The notes below the pieces were generated by a model. That model did no database searches, was not told where the DNA came from, and was given only the letters and a program-made list of their open reading frames with translations. The position numbers were made by a program, and so were the translations under genes. From JAVBNC01 sp031551765 (GTDB lineage: Bacteria; Desulfobacterota; Desulfovibrionia; Desulfovibrionales; Desulfovibrionaceae), in contig JAVBNC010000056.1 in assembly GCA_031551765.1 (NCBI GenBank), positions 1 to 64,000 on the forward strand: DNA of 64,000 nt, given 5' to 3'. Numbering within the stretch: position 1 is the first letter of the stretch; each line of letters starts with the position of its first letter. This document shows, piece by piece, positions 24,356-33,722 of this stretch.

Positions 24356-25123
24356 CTAGGCGGCTATACTCAGAATATCCGGCCCGCTGGAAGTGACGGC
24401 AACGGTATGCTCAAAATGTGCCGCCCAGCTTTTGTCGCGGGTGACGGCCGTCCAGCCGTCTTCCAGAATATCCACTTCGTAGGTGCCCACAGCCACCATG
24501 GGCTCTATGGCCAGCACCATGCCGGGCTGCAAGGGCAGTTCCGGCAGGCCGGGCGCCAGGAAATTAGGAATTTCCGGCTTTTCGTGCAGGTTCCGGCCTA
24601 TGCCGTGGCCCACAAAGCGGCGGATGACGGCCAGCCCGTTCCCTTCCACCACTTTCTGCACCGCCACGCTGATGTCGTTCAGGCTGTTGCCCGGTTTCGC
24701 GGCGGCAATCCCCGCGTCCAGGGAAGCCTTGGTCACATCCAGCAGTTTCTGCGCCCTGGGGGAGATGCGTCCCACAGCATAGGTTCTGGCCGAATCGCCG
24801 TAAAACCCTTCAAAGATAACGCCCATGTCGAAGCTGACGATATCCCCTTCTTTGAGCAGCCGCTTGGAGGGGAAACCGTGCACCACCTCTTCGTTCACCG
24901 AGCAGCACAAGGCGTGCGGAAAGCCCAGATAGCCGAGAAAGGCCGGCCGGACATTGTGCTTGGCGCAGAATTCCCGGGCCAGCTCGTCAAAAAAGCTGGT
25001 GGGAACGCCCGGCTGCACGGCCCTGCCCAGTTCGTCCAGGGCCAGCGCAACCAGGCGGTTCGCTTCACGCATTAACGTGATTTCATTCTCATTCTTGAGA
25101 AAGACCCCACGGTACTTCTTCAC
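24356..25123 (-). CDS. map: Methionine aminopeptidase type I
   Basis: The 255-residue enzyme removes the initiator Met from nascent proteins. The five metal ligands are visible: Asp in V-S-F-D-M-G, Asp in Y-G-D-S-A-R-T-Y, His in F-V-G-H-G-I-G-R-N-L-H-E, Glu in A-I-E-P-M and Glu in F-E-H-T-V-A-V. A GTG start at 25123 (M-K-K-Y-R-G-V-F-L-K-N) lies 2 bases after the secY stop and has AAGGGA upstream. The open frame to 25327 runs through secY in another frame and is rejected. The secY-map-rpmJ order is conserved; adk is missing between secY and map. Confidence 0.95.
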   Translation of the reverse strand: MKKYRGVFLKNENEITLMREANRLVALALDELGRAVQPGVPTSFFDELAREFCAKHNVRPAFLGYLGFPHALCCSVNEEVVHGFPSKRLLKEGDIVSFDMGVIFEGFYGDSARTYAVGRISPRAQKLLDVTKASLDAGIAAAKPGNSLNDISVAVQKVVEGNGLAVIRRFVGHGIGRNLHEKPEIPNFLAPGLPELPLQPGMVLAIEPMVAVGTYEVDILEDGWTAVTRDKSWAAHFEHTVAVTSSGPDILSIAA

Positions 25124-25125
25124 AA

Positions 25126-26442
25126 TCAGCGTCCCTTCAGGCGGGTTTTCCCCATCAACCCTTCGTACTGCCGCGAGATAAGGTGCGATTCGATCTGGGA
25201 CATAAAGTCCATGGCAACGCCCACCACAATCAGCAGGCTGGTGCCGCCGAAATAGAACGGCACGTTGAAATTGCTCATGAGCACTTGGGGAATGACGCAG
25301 ACCAGCGTTATGTATATCGCCCCCCACAGGGTAATGCGGGTGAGCACCTTGTCAATGTATTCATGCGTCTTGGCGCCCGGACGGATACCGGGGACAAAGC
25401 CGCCCTGCTTCTTCAGGTTCTCGGCGATGTCTTTGGGGTCAAAGATGATGGCCGTGTAAAAGAAGCAGAAGAAGACGATAAGCCCGATGAACAGCACGTT
25501 GTACAAGACCGTGGTGGGAGAGAACCAGGAAGCCACGCGCTGCAGCCATTCGCTGCCCGTGGACAACTGGGCCACGGTGGCCGGGAAAATGAGCAGGCTG
25601 GAGGCGAAAATGGGCGGGATAACCCCGGCCGTGTTCACTTTCAGCGGCAGATGCGTCGTCTGCCCGCCGTACATTTTCCTGCCCACCTGCCGTTTGGCGT
25701 AGTGGACGGGAATACGGCGCTGCGCCCTCTCCACGAACACAATGCCCACCAGCACCAGCACCATGAACACCGCGAGGACGATGACCAGGATGGGGGTAAA
25801 GCTGCCAGCCACGACCATTTCATAGGAACTGTGGATAGCCCTGGGGATACCGGCCACAATGCCGGAGAAAATGACCAGGGAAATCCCGTTGCCTATGCCC
25901 TTTTCCGTAATCTGTTCCCCAAGCCACATGATGAGCACGGTGCCGGCGGTCATGGTAATGACCGTCATGAAGCGGAACGTCCAGCTCTGCGCCATGACAA
26001 TAGGCGCGTTGCTGAGCGGACTGTGCATGCTCTCCAAAGCCACGGCCAGGCCGAACGCCTGGACTATGGTGATAAGCACCGTGCCGTAGCGGGTGTACTG
26101 GGTCACTTTTTTCCGTCCGGCGGCGCCTTCCTCTTTGGCCATGCGCTTCAGGTCCGGGCTCACCACCTGCAGAAGCTGCATGATGATGGAGGCGGAAATG
26201 TAGGGCATGACCCCCAAGGCGAACACGGAAAGGTTCCGCAACCCACCGCCGGAGAACATGTCAAACACGCCGAACAGCGTGTTCTGCATACTTTTGAAGA
26301 ACTCGCCAAGCGCCACCGTGTCGATGCCGGGCACCGGCACGTGCACGCCCAGGCGATAGGCCACCAGCAAGCACGCCGTCCACATCAGCCTGCGCCGAAG
26401 GTCGGGCACCCGCGCCAGATTCTCCACGCCACTTAATGCCAC
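25126..26442 (-). CDS. secY: Protein translocase subunit SecY
   Basis: The 438-residue membrane protein with ten helices is the channel of the Sec translocon. Conserved landmarks are L-A-R-V-P-D-L-R-R-R-L near the start, G-I-D-T-V-A-L, the plug and helix-2 region S-G-G-G-L-R-N-L-S-V-F-A-L-G-V-M-P-Y-I-S-A-S-I-I-M-Q-L, and K-M-Y-G-G-Q-T-T-H-L-P-L-K-V-N with A-G-V-I-P-P-I-F-A-S-S. F-V-P-G-I-R-P-G is the loop that contacts SecA and the ribosome. It begins 3 bases after the rplO stop, so it is coupled to the spc operon. Confidence 0.97.
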   Translation of the reverse strand: MALSGVENLARVPDLRRRLMWTACLLVAYRLGVHVPVPGIDTVALGEFFKSMQNTLFGVFDMFSGGGLRNLSVFALGVMPYISASIIMQLLQVVSPDLKRMAKEEGAAGRKKVTQYTRYGTVLITIVQAFGLAVALESMHSPLSNAPIVMAQSWTFRFMTVITMTAGTVLIMWLGEQITEKGIGNGISLVIFSGIVAGIPRAIHSSYEMVVAGSFTPILVIVLAVFMVLVLVGIVFVERAQRRIPVHYAKRQVGRKMYGGQTTHLPLKVNTAGVIPPIFASSLLIFPATVAQLSTGSEWLQRVASWFSPTTVLYNVLFIGLIVFFCFFYTAIIFDPKDIAENLKKQGGFVPGIRPGAKTHEYIDKVLTRITLWGAIYITLVCVIPQVLMSNFNVPFYFGGTSLLIVVGVAMDFMSQIESHLISRQYEGLMGKTRLKGR

Positions 26443-26445
26443 GGT

Positions 26446-26895
26446 TTACCCTTCCAGTGCCTTGGCTTCGCCGCCGGCATTGCGGATTTTTTCCAGAGCG
26501 GAAGCGCTGAACTTGTGCGCTTCCACGGTCAGCGCGGAGGTTACGTCGCCTTCGCCCAGAATCTTCACGGCGGAGCCGAACGAAGCCAGCCCGCGGGTGT
26601 AGATGTCTTCCAGGGAGATGGCGCTCTGGCCCGCGAACGCTTCCTGCAGCCGGTCGAGGTTGATGACCTCGTACCGGACCTTGAAGGGGTAGTTCTTGAA
26701 GCCGCGCTTGGGCAGACGGCGCTGCAGGGGCATCTGGCCGCCTTCAAAACCGGCGGGCACGCCCCCGCCCGCGCGGGCGTTCTGGCCTTTATTGCCTTTG
26801 CCGGCGGTGCAGCCGAGACCGGAACCAGCGCCGCGACCGACGCGCCGTCTCGTTTTGCGCTCTTCGGCAAACGGATACAGTTCATGCAGTTGCAT
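26446..26895 (-). CDS. rplO: 50S ribosomal protein L15
   Basis: A protein of 149 residues starting M-Q-L-H-E-L-Y-P-F. It has the G-R-G-x-G-S-G-x-G-x-T-A-G-K-G-x-K-G-Q-x-A-R motif that threads into 23S rRNA, and F-E-G-G-Q-M-P-L-Q-R-R-L-P-K-R-G-F. Its ATG shares one base with the rpmD stop (TAATG). Confidence 0.96.
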   Translation of the reverse strand: MQLHELYPFAEERKTRRRVGRGAGSGLGCTAGKGNKGQNARAGGGVPAGFEGGQMPLQRRLPKRGFKNYPFKVRYEVINLDRLQEAFAGQSAISLEDIYTRGLASFGSAVKILGEGDVTSALTVEAHKFSASALEKIRNAGGEAKALEG

Positions 26896-27065
26896 TATTT
26901 CACCACCTCGACCATATGGGGAACCTTGGCGATCATGCCGCGGATAGCGGGCGTGTCCTTATACGTCTTGACCATATTCAGGCGGCGCAGCCCAAGGGAG
27001 GTCAGCACTTCGCGCTGACGGGGCTGGCAGCCTATCCAGCTGCGGATGAGTTTTACTTTAATCAT
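26895..27065 (-). CDS. rpmD: 50S ribosomal protein L30
   Basis: A protein of 56 residues, M-I-K-V-K-L-I-R-S-W-I-G followed by Q-R-E-V-L-T-S-L-G-L-R-R-L-N and R-G-M-I-A-K-V-P-H-M-V-E-V. The ATG at 27065 is chosen because upstream sequence is rpsE in another frame. It lies between rpsE and rplO as in most bacteria and is one of the smallest genes in the cluster. Confidence 0.95.
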   Translation of the reverse strand: MIKVKLIRSWIGCQPRQREVLTSLGLRRLNMVKTYKDTPAIRGMIAKVPHMVEVVK

Positions 27066-27081
27066 GGCGCCCTTCTTCTCG

Positions 27082-27573
27082 CTACTTGCGGGGGGTGACC
27101 AGTTTCTTGCCGCGCACTTCGCCGACGGCGTCGGCGCTGCGCAGGGAGGCCAGGCCTTCCACCGTCGCTCTGAGCACGTTGTGCGGGTTGTTGGTGCCGA
27201 TGGCTTTCGCCAGCACATCGGAAACGCCCGCCGCTTCCATAACCGCGCGCACCGGGCCGCCGGCGATAATGCCGGTCCCCTTGGAGGCGGGTTTGAGCAT
27301 CACCCGGCCCGCGCCGAAGTGCCCGAGCACTTCATAAGGCAGGGTGCCGTCAATAAGGGGGATCCGGATCATATGCTTCTTGGCATGCTCGGTGGCCTTG
27401 CGCAGCGCTTCCGGCACTTCCTGGGCCTTGCCGAGGCCGTACCCGACCCCGCCTTTGCCGTCGCCCACAACCACGAGGGCGGAGAAGCTGAACCGGCGGC
27501 CGCCTTTCACCACTTTCGCAACCCGGTTCAGGGCCACGATTTTCTCGAGCATTCCTACTTCGTTCTGTTCCAT
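27082..27573 (-). CDS. rpsE: 30S ribosomal protein S5
   Basis: A protein of 163 residues. The N-terminal dsRBD-like part has [19 protein letters not shown] and [10 protein letters not shown], the accuracy (ram) region. Then come [19 protein letters not shown] and G-T-N-N-P-H-N-V. It shapes the mRNA entry of the 30S with S3 and S4. Confidence 0.97.
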   Translation of the reverse strand: MEQNEVGMLEKIVALNRVAKVVKGGRRFSFSALVVVGDGKGGVGYGLGKAQEVPEALRKATEHAKKHMIRIPLIDGTLPYEVLGHFGAGRVMLKPASKGTGIIAGGPVRAVMEAAGVSDVLAKAIGTNNPHNVLRATVEGLASLRSADAVGEVRGKKLVTPRK

Positions 27574-27591
27574 GCCACTACCTGCCGGCGG

Positions 27592-27951
27592 TTAAAATTC
27601 AAGGCCAGCTTCACGGGCGCCGTCGGCGACTGCCTGAATGCGGCCATGATAGAGATACCCGTTGCGGTCAAAAACAACCCGGACAATGTCCTTTTCCTTG
27701 GCCAGGCGGGCAATTTCCTTGCCCACCAGCGAGGCGCCGGCCTTGTTGCAGTGCGCCTTGTTCTCGCTCTTCGCCAGGCCCAGCGTGGAAGCCGCGGCCA
27801 GGGTGGAGCCGCTCGCGTCGTCCACGAGCTGCGCGTAAATATGCATGTTGGAGCGGAACACCACAAGGCGCGGCCGCTCGGGGCTGCCGGTAATTTTTTT
27901 GCGGATACGGATCTTGCGACGCCGTCTCGCTGCTTCTTTACTCATAGCCAT
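27592..27951 (-). CDS. rplR: 50S ribosomal protein L18
   Basis: A protein of 119 residues with an Arg-rich start ([14 protein letters not shown]), [25 protein letters not shown] and [19 protein letters not shown]. It binds 5S rRNA in the central protuberance with L5. A second Met at residue 3 is an alternative start. Confidence 0.97.
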   Translation of the reverse strand: MAMSKEAARRRRKIRIRKKITGSPERPRLVVFRSNMHIYAQLVDDASGSTLAAASTLGLAKSENKAHCNKAGASLVGKEIARLAKEKDIVRVVFDRNGYLYHGRIQAVADGAREAGLEF

Positions 27952-27963
27952 GCTGCTACCTGC

Positions 27964-28503
27964 CTACTTCTTGCCGCCGGACTTGCCGACTTTGCGGCGA
28001 ATGTGCTCGCCTTCGTATTTGATGCCTTTGCCTTTGTAGGGCTCGGGCTTGCGCAGGCGCCGGATTTTCGCGGCGACTTCACCCACAAGCTCCTTGTCGA
28101 TGCCGCTGATGGTCAGCTTTTGGCCTTCCGCCTTGGCGTCAATGCCCTTGGGCAGGTCCACCAGCACGGGGTGGGAAAAACCGAGAGCCAGCTCCACCGT
28201 GGTGCCTTTTACGGCCACCTTGTAACCCACGCCGATAACTTCCAAGGTCTTGGAAAAGCCCTGGGTCACACCCGTGATGCAGTTGGCGAGCAAGGTACGG
28301 CGCAGGCCGTGCTGCGAACGGGTTTCGCGCTCCTCATCCTTGCGGGTGAGGGTCACTTCGGCGGCGGCCACGTCGTAGTTCAGAAGCGAACACTGCGGCG
28401 TGACAAGCTGCCCCTTGGGGCCCTTGACTTCAATGCTCTCCCCTTTCGCGCTCACAGTGACGCCGGAGGGGATGGCGATAGCTTTTTTACCTATTCTAGA
28501 CAT
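27964..28503 (-). CDS. rplF: 50S ribosomal protein L6
   Basis: A protein of 179 residues with two similar alpha/beta halves. M-S-R-I-G-K-K-A-I-A-I-P opens it, S-Q-H-G-L-R-R-T-L follows, and the C-terminal E-P-Y-K-G-K-G-I-K-Y and G-K-S-G-G-K-K are strongly conserved. It binds near the GTPase-associated centre. Confidence 0.97.
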   Translation of the reverse strand: MSRIGKKAIAIPSGVTVSAKGESIEVKGPKGQLVTPQCSLLNYDVAAAEVTLTRKDEERETRSQHGLRRTLLANCITGVTQGFSKTLEVIGVGYKVAVKGTTVELALGFSHPVLVDLPKGIDAKAEGQKLTISGIDKELVGEVAAKIRRLRKPEPYKGKGIKYEGEHIRRKVGKSGGKK

Positions 28504-28512
28504 AGCGGCCCC

Positions 28513-28893
28513 CTACCAGATCTCGCACAAAAGTTCGCCGCCCACCTTTTTCTCGCGGGCGGCAGCGCCGTCCATAACCCCGCTGGAGGTGGAGAGGATG
28601 CAGATGCCAAGGCCGTTCTGAACCTTGGGTATCGCGGAATGGCCCACGTACACGCGACGGCCGGGGGTGCTGATGCGCTTAAGGCCCTCAATGGCGGGCG
28701 TGCCCTTGTGGTACTTGAGCTGAATTTTGATGGCCGCGTCTTCGACGGCCACTTCGTTCACATACCCTTCCTGCTTGAGGATGGCGGCAAGCGCTTCTTT
28801 CATCTTCGAGCGCGGCACACTTACTTCCTTGTGCAGGGCCAAGTGCGCGTTGCGGATACGCGTGAGCATATCGGCAATAGGATCGGTTACCAT
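28513..28893 (-). CDS. rpsH: 30S ribosomal protein S8
   Basis: A protein of 126 residues beginning V-T-D-P-I-A-D-M-L-T-R-I-R-N-A. The C-terminal G-L-G-I-C-I-L-S-T-S-S-G-V-M is the RNA-binding signature. S8 binds helix 21 of 16S rRNA and in Escherichia coli also represses the spc operon at rplE; no such site was identified here. Confidence 0.97.
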   Translation of the reverse strand: MVTDPIADMLTRIRNAHLALHKEVSVPRSKMKEALAAILKQEGYVNEVAVEDAAIKIQLKYHKGTPAIEGLKRISTPGRRVYVGHSAIPKVQNGLGICILSTSSGVMDGAAAREKKVGGELLCEIW

Positions 28894-28957
28894 GCGTTAT
28901 TCTCCTTACACGTCTATAACACGCGGGCTTTCACCCGCACGACCGGCGTTGACCGGC

Positions 28958-29143
28958 CTACCAGCTGGACTTGCGCACCCCGGGCAGATCGCCCCGCAAC
29001 GACATGTTGCGGAAGCAGATGCGGCAGATGCCGAACTTGCGCATAAACGCGCGGGGGCGGCCGCAAATGGGGCAACGGTTGTAGCCCCGGGAACTGAATT
29101 TGGGTTTGCGCGAGGCCTTCACTTCAAGTGCGGTGCGAGACAA
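28958..29143 (-). CDS. rpsN: 30S ribosomal protein S14, short zinc-binding (type Z)
   Basis: A protein of 61 residues rather than the 101-residue type. It carries C-P-I-C-G-R-P-R and G-I-C-R-I-C-F-R, the C-x2-C...C-x2-C zinc finger, and ends L-P-G-V-R-K-S-S-W as type-Z S14 does. It lies between rplE and rpsH as expected. Confidence 0.97.
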   Translation of the reverse strand: MSRTALEVKASRKPKFSSRGYNRCPICGRPRAFMRKFGICRICFRNMSLRGDLPGVRKSSW

Positions 29144-29157
29144 TTTCTCTCTCTCCT

Positions 29158-29697
29158 TTACTTTCTGAAGGGCATGCCCAGCTGTTCGAGCAGGAGCTTG
29201 CCTTCTTTGTCAGTGGCGGCCGAAGTGACGATGGTGATGTTCATCCCCTTGGGGTTTTCCACGCGGTCCACTTCCAGTTCCGGGAATATGGTGTGCTCTT
29301 TGATGCCCAGGGTAAAATTGCCCCGGCCGTCAAAGCCCCTGTCGGGCACGCCGCGAAAGTCGCGGACGCGCGGCAGCGCAAAATTGACGAGCTTATCAAG
29401 AAAGTCCCACATCCGCTCCCCGCGCAGCGTCACCCGGCAGCCTATGGGCATGCCTTCGCGCAGCTTGAACGCGGCGATGGACTTGGTGGCCCTGGTCACA
29501 ACGGCTTTCTGACCGGCTATCGCCGTCAGCTCCGTCACCGCTTCTTCCATGAGCTTGTTGTTCTGGGAAGCGGCGCCAAGGCCGATGTTCAGCGAGACCT
29601 TTTCCAACCCGGGAATCTGCATGGGGGATGTGTACCCGAATTCCGAGCGCAGAGCCGGCATCACTTTCTCGCGGTATACTTTTTCCAGACGCGTCAT
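29158..29697 (-). CDS. rplE: 50S ribosomal protein L5
   Basis: A protein of 179 residues, the same as in Escherichia coli, when started at the ATG at 29697. TAGGGTGA lies 6 bases upstream of that ATG, while the GTG at 29706 almost touches the rplX stop. It contains [34 protein letters not shown] and F-R-G-V-P. It links 5S rRNA to the P-site tRNA. Confidence 0.96.
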   Translation of the reverse strand: MTRLEKVYREKVMPALRSEFGYTSPMQIPGLEKVSLNIGLGAASQNNKLMEEAVTELTAIAGQKAVVTRATKSIAAFKLREGMPIGCRVTLRGERMWDFLDKLVNFALPRVRDFRGVPDRGFDGRGNFTLGIKEHTIFPELEVDRVENPKGMNITIVTSAATDKEGKLLLEQLGMPFRK

Positions 29698-29707
29698 CGC
29701 GATCACC

Positions 29708-30031
29708 CTAATCCATTATTTCGTTGCACTTCTTGCAGAAGCGAACTTTTTTGCCGTCTTCCGTCAGACGGTACCCCACCCGGGTGCCTTCGGTGCAGGC
29801 GTTGCACACGACCATCACATTGGAAACATGGATGGGCATTTCCTTTTCCAAGATGCCCCCCTGCTCTTTCTTGTAGGGGTTGGGCTTGGTGTGGCGTTTC
29901 ACCATATTGATTTTTTCGACCAGGACGCAGTCCTTCTTGCGAAGGATCTTGAGCACCTTGCCCACCTTGCCTTTGTCTTTGCCGGTGGTGATGGTCACCT
30001 TGTCGTCTTTACGGATACGATATTGTTTCAT
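29708..30031 (-). CDS. rplX: 50S ribosomal protein L24
   Basis: A protein of 107 residues with the KOW motif [15 protein letters not shown]. The C-terminal [13 protein letters not shown] and F-C-K-K-C-N-E resemble a zinc-ribbon pair of C-x2-C, a feature of the C+ L24 form. L24 starts assembly of the large subunit. Confidence 0.96.
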   Translation of the reverse strand: MKQYRIRKDDKVTITTGKDKGKVGKVLKILRKKDCVLVEKINMVKRHTKPNPYKKEQGGILEKEMPIHVSNVMVVCNACTEGTRVGYRLTEDGKKVRFCKKCNEIMD

Positions 30032-30040
30032 GGCGGACTC

Positions 30041-30409
30041 CTACAGAACCTCAGGCGCCAGGGAGACGATTTTCATAAAGTTCTTGGCGCGCAGTTCCCG
30101 GGCCACGGGTCCGAAAATACGGGTGCCCACGGGTTCGCCCTGCTTGGTCAAAAGCACGGCGGCGTTGGAGTCGAACTTGATGTACGAACCGTCCACGCGG
30201 CGCACCTCTTTTTTGGTGCGCACGATAACCGCCTGCATGACTTCGCCTTTTTTCACCTTGCTGTGGGGCATGGCGTCTTTCACGGAAACCATGATGATGT
30301 CCCCGACAGACGCGTAACGGCGCTTGGAGCCGCCGAGCACCTTGATGCAGGCCACTTCTTTGGCGCCGGAATTATCCGCCACCTGCAATGCCGATTCTAC
30401 CTGAATCAT
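30041..30409 (-). CDS. rplN: 50S ribosomal protein L14
   Basis: A protein of 122 residues starting [36 protein letters not shown] and [13 protein letters not shown] follow. It contacts L19 and 16S rRNA at the subunit interface. Confidence 0.97.
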   Translation of the reverse strand: MIQVESALQVADNSGAKEVACIKVLGGSKRRYASVGDIIMVSVKDAMPHSKVKKGEVMQAVIVRTKKEVRRVDGSYIKFDSNAAVLLTKQGEPVGTRIFGPVARELRAKNFMKIVSLAPEVL

Positions 30410-30418
30410 GGCGTACCT

Positions 30419-30685
30419 CTACACGGCTTTTTCAAGCACGGACACCAGGTGCCAGCGCTTGTTGCGCGAAACGGGGCGGAACTCGATGATGGACACCTTG
30501 TCGCCCACTTTACCTTCATTTGCCGGGTCGTGCGCCGTGAATTTCTTGTGGCGGCGGACGAATTTCTTGAGCAAGGGATGCTGCACCAGGGTTTCAACGC
30601 GCACCACGATGGTCTTGTCATTCACATCGCTGACCACAACCCCAACAAGCGTGCGTCCCTTCCTGTTCTGGATGCCTTCGGACAT
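30419..30685 (-). CDS. rpsQ: 30S ribosomal protein S17
   Basis: A protein of 88 residues beginning M-S-E-G-I-Q-N-R-K-G-R-T-L-V-G-V-V-V-S. It has the OB-fold K-T-I-V-V-R-V-E and H-P-L-L-K-K-F-V-R-R-H-K-K-F-T-A-H-D. The ATG at 30685 is one base after the rpmC stop, and the longer open frame upstream belongs to rpmC in another frame. Confidence 0.95.
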   Translation of the reverse strand: MSEGIQNRKGRTLVGVVVSDVNDKTIVVRVETLVQHPLLKKFVRRHKKFTAHDPANEGKVGDKVSIIEFRPVSRNKRWHLVSVLEKAV

Positions 30686-30686
30686 C

Positions 30687-30887
30687 TTACGCTCCCTTCT
30701 TCTTGAGATAGGTGAGGATACGGGCCACGTCGCGCCGGGCGGCCGGCAGGTCCGCGACCTTTTCAAGCTGGCCGGTGGCGTGCTTGAAACGCAGGGAAAA
30801 AAGCTCCTGCCGCGTCTCAGCCAGCTTGGCGGTCAGCTGTTCCGCGCTCATGCTCTCAAGTTCTTTTCTCGTGTCTTTCACTTTCAT
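30687..30887 (-). CDS. rpmC: 50S ribosomal protein L29
   Basis: A protein of 66 residues, M-K-V-K-D-T-R-K-E-L-E followed by two long helices with L-R-F-K-H-A-T-G-Q-L and R-R-D-V-A-R-I-L-T. It lies at the tunnel exit, where SRP and trigger factor dock. The ATG at 30887 is chosen by similarity; it follows the rplP stop by one base. Confidence 0.95.
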   Translation of the reverse strand: MKVKDTRKELESMSAEQLTAKLAETRQELFSLRFKHATGQLEKVADLPAARRDVARILTYLKKKGA

Positions 30888-30888
30888 T

Positions 30889-31302
30889 TTACAACCCCTC
30901 GCGCACCACAATGTGCGTCTTGATGGGGAGCTTGTGCTGGGCGCGCACCAGAGCTTCTTTGGCCAGCTCCACGGAAACGCCCTTGATTTCGTACAGGATA
31001 CGGCCGGGTTTCACCGGGGCGTACCAACCGGCGGGGGCGCCTTTACCGGACCCCATCCGCACTTCCAGCGGCTTGGAGGTATACGGGTGGTCCGGGAAAA
31101 TGCGGATCCAGACCCGGCCGCCGCGCTTGATGTGGCGCATCATGGCGATACGCGCCGCTTCAATCTGCTGGTTGGTCAGTTTGCCGTGCTCCATGGCCTT
31201 CAGACCCACGTCGCCGAAATCCACCGACAGGCCGCCGGAAGCGGGGCCTTTAAGGCGGCCCTTCTGGCGCTTGCGGAATTTTACTTTTTTAGGACTAAGC
31301 AT
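30889..31302 (-). CDS. rplP: 50S ribosomal protein L16
   Basis: A protein of 137 residues beginning [16 protein letters not shown]. It includes [20 protein letters not shown] and [13 protein letters not shown]. It overlaps the end of rpsC by 8 bases. It helps place the A-site tRNA acceptor arm. Confidence 0.96.
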   Translation of the reverse strand: MLSPKKVKFRKRQKGRLKGPASGGLSVDFGDVGLKAMEHGKLTNQQIEAARIAMMRHIKRGGRVWIRIFPDHPYTSKPLEVRMGSGKGAPAGWYAPVKPGRILYEIKGVSVELAKEALVRAQHKLPIKTHIVVREGL

Positions 31303-31942
31303 GTGCTTCCACCTCATGGTCGAGGATTTCGCCCTTGAAGATCCAGACCTTGACACCAATGATGCCATAGGTGGTGCGCGCTTCAGCGTAACCGAACTCA
31401 ATGTCGGCGCGCAGGGTCTGCAGGGGCACCCGGCCGTCACGGTACCATTCGGTACGGGCTATTTCCGCACCGGCCAGACGGCCGGCGCAGTTGATCTTGA
31501 TGCCTTCCGCCCCGAACTTGCGGGCCATGGCCACCGTGCGCTTCATGGCGCGGCGGAACGCGATGCGGCGTTCCAGCTGCTGGGCCACGCTTTCGGCCAC
31601 CAGTTGGGCGTCGGCTTCGGGCCGGCGGATTTCGTTCACCTCAATCACGAACTCCTTGCCGAACTGCTTTTTCAGATCGCCGCGGAGCTTTTCAATTTCC
31701 ACGCCCTTGCGGCCGATAACGATGCCGGGCCGGGCCGTGGAGAGAATGAGGCGCACTTTGCCGCCCGCGCGTTCGATCTCGATTTTGGCGAGACCGGCGG
31801 CATAGAGCAGCTTTTTGATGTGCGTGCGGATGGTGTGGTCTTCGAACACGAAGGCCGGGTACTCTTTCTTACTGTACCAGCGCGATTGCCAGTTCTTGTT
31901 GTACCCGAGCCGGAACCCGAAGGGATGGACTTTCTGACCCAT
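31295..31942 (-). CDS. rpsC: 30S ribosomal protein S3
   Basis: A protein of 215 residues starting [13 protein letters not shown]. The KH domain has [12 protein letters not shown], and the C-terminal domain has [10 protein letters not shown]. It forms the mRNA entry helicase region with S4 and S5. It is slightly shorter at the C-terminus than in Escherichia coli. Confidence 0.97.
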   Translation of the reverse strand: MGQKVHPFGFRLGYNKNWQSRWYSKKEYPAFVFEDHTIRTHIKKLLYAAGLAKIEIERAGGKVRLILSTARPGIVIGRKGVEIEKLRGDLKKQFGKEFVIEVNEIRRPEADAQLVAESVAQQLERRIAFRRAMKRTVAMARKFGAEGIKINCAGRLAGAEIARTEWYRDGRVPLQTLRADIEFGYAEARTTYGIIGVKVWIFKGEILDHEVEAHA

Positions 31943-31951
31943 AAGCGTTTC

Positions 31952-32284
31952 CTAGTTCTCGGCAAGAATGACGGTTATGTGGCTGGTGCGTTTACGGATA
32001 TGCGTGGCGCGGCCTTGCGCGCGGGGCATGAAACGCTTCCAGGTGGGGCCTTCGTTGACAAGCACCTGTTTCACCACCAGGGCGTCCACGTTGACGCCGG
32101 GCACCTGTTCCGCGTTGGCGAGAGCGGAACGCATCACCGCGCGGATAACTTCAGCGCCCTTCTGGGGGGTGAACTTCAGGATATTCATGGCGTCTTCCAC
32201 CGGACGGCCGACCACGTTGGCGGCCACAAGACGGGTCTTGCGCGGAGAGACGCGAATGTATTTGGCAATGGCTTTAGCTTCCAT
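31952..32284 (-). CDS. rplV: 50S ribosomal protein L22
   Basis: A protein of 110 residues with Y-I-R-V-S-P-R-K-T-R-L-V-A and the tunnel-lining hairpin V-N-E-G-P-T-W-K-R-F-M-P-R-A-Q-G-R-A, which resembles wild-type sequences in the macrolide-sensitive hairpin. The end H-I-T-V-I-L is typical. Confidence 0.97.
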   Translation of the reverse strand: MEAKAIAKYIRVSPRKTRLVAANVVGRPVEDAMNILKFTPQKGAEVIRAVMRSALANAEQVPGVNVDALVVKQVLVNEGPTWKRFMPRAQGRATHIRKRTSHITVILAEN

Positions 32285-32295
32285 GACGGCCCCCG

Positions 32296-32580
32296 CTATC
32301 TTTTGACCGCTTTGGTCTTTTTGTCCCCAGCGTGGCTGTGGAACGTGCGGGTGGGCGAAAATTCACCCAGCTTGTGGCCGACCATGTTTTCCGTAACGAA
32401 CACGGGAATGAATTTTTTCCCGTTGTGCACGGCAAAGGTGAGGCCCACCATTTCCGGCAGAATCATGGAGCGGCGGGACCAGGTCTTGATGACGCGGCGG
32501 TCGCTGTTGGCAACGGCCGTTTCCACCTTTTTCTCCAAGTGGCCGTCCACAAAGGGACCTTTTTTGAGCGATCTTGGCAT
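32296..32580 (-). CDS. rpsS: 30S ribosomal protein S19
   Basis: A protein of 94 residues beginning [12 protein letters not shown]. It contains [13 protein letters not shown] and [15 protein letters not shown]. It forms the 30S head with S13. Confidence 0.97.
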   Translation of the reverse strand: MPRSLKKGPFVDGHLEKKVETAVANSDRRVIKTWSRRSMILPEMVGLTFAVHNGKKFIPVFVTENMVGHKLGEFSPTRTFHSHAGDKKTKAVKR

Positions 32581-32593
32581 CTCTTACTCCTAC

Positions 32594-33418
32594 CTACTTC
32601 CGCCGGGTAATGATGAGCTTGCCGGAAGCCTTCTTCCGGTCGCGGGTCTTGTACCCCTTGGTGGGCATACCCCACGGGGAAACCGGGTGACGGCCGCCGG
32701 AGCTTCTGCCCTCGCCGCCGCCCAACGGGTGGTCGACAGGGTTCATGGCCACGCCCCGCACTTTGGGACGGCGGCCCAGCCAGCGGTTGCGGCCGGCCTT
32801 GCCCAGGCTGATATTTTCATGCTGGATGTTGCCCACCTGGCCTATGGTGGCCATGCCGGAAGCGAGCACCTTGCGTACTTCGCCGGAAGGCATGCGCAGA
32901 AGGGCGTACTTGCCTTCTTTCGCCACCATCTGGGCATAGGTGCCGGCCGCGCGGCAAAACTGGCCGCCCCGGCCGGGGTGCAGTTCCACGTTGTGGATCA
33001 GCGTGCCCACGGGGATACGGGCCATGGCCAGCGTATTGCCGGGCTTGATGTCCGCGCCTTCGCCCGCCAGGACGGTGTCGCCCACGTTCAGGCCCACCGG
33101 GGCCAGAATGTAGCGCTTTTCGCCGTCGCTGTAGTGCAAGAGCGCGATACGGGCCGTGCGGTTGGGATCGTACTCGATGGTAGCGACCTTGGCGCTGATG
33201 CCCGCCTTGTCCCGCTTGAAGTCGATGATGCGGTACAGACGCTTGTGCCCGCCGCCGCGGCGGCGGCTGGTAACCCTGCCGTTGTTGTTGCGGCCCGCTT
33301 TCTTGGTAAGGCCTTCGATCAGGCTCTTTTCCGGAGTGGAGCGGGTGACCTCTTCAAAATCGGACACGGTCTGGAAACGGCGTCCCGCGGAGGTCGGCTT
33401 GAGTTTACGAACGGACAT
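32594..33418 (-). CDS. rplB: 50S ribosomal protein L2
   Basis: A protein of 274 residues. It shows [20 protein letters not shown], and near the C-terminus [19 protein letters not shown], the loop with the conserved His at the peptidyl transferase centre. Length is the same as in most bacteria. Confidence 0.97.
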   Translation of the reverse strand: MSVRKLKPTSAGRRFQTVSDFEEVTRSTPEKSLIEGLTKKAGRNNNGRVTSRRRGGGHKRLYRIIDFKRDKAGISAKVATIEYDPNRTARIALLHYSDGEKRYILAPVGLNVGDTVLAGEGADIKPGNTLAMARIPVGTLIHNVELHPGRGGQFCRAAGTYAQMVAKEGKYALLRMPSGEVRKVLASGMATIGQVGNIQHENISLGKAGRNRWLGRRPKVRGVAMNPVDHPLGGGEGRSSGGRHPVSPWGMPTKGYKTRDRKKASGKLIITRRK

Positions 33419-33420
33419 GA

Positions 33421-33711
33421 TCAGACTCCCTCAAAAAATTCGATTTTCTGGCCGGGAGCCAGGGTGACGTAAGCTTTCTTGTGACCGGTGGTTTTGCCCA
33501 CGGTCCGCCCCTGGCGGATCCTGGCGACGGGCTTCTGCGTCAGCACGCGCACGTCGGTGACCGTCACTTTGAACGCTTCTTCCACGGCCTTCTTGATCTC
33601 GATCTTGTTGGCCCGGGGGTTCACGAAGAAAGCGACCTGGTTGGCGCCTTCCTTGACGAAGGTGGCCTTTTCGGAGACCAGGGGCTTCATGATGATTTGC
33701 GAATAATCCAT
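33421..33711 (-). CDS. rplW: 50S ribosomal protein L23
   Basis: A protein of 96 residues with [26 protein letters not shown] and [14 protein letters not shown]. It is the trigger factor and SRP docking site at the tunnel exit. Two bases separate it from rplB. Confidence 0.97.
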   Translation of the reverse strand: MDYSQIIMKPLVSEKATFVKEGANQVAFFVNPRANKIEIKKAVEEAFKVTVTDVRVLTQKPVARIRQGRTVGKTTGHKKAYVTLAPGQKIEFFEGV

Positions 33712-33722
33712 GACCCGACCTC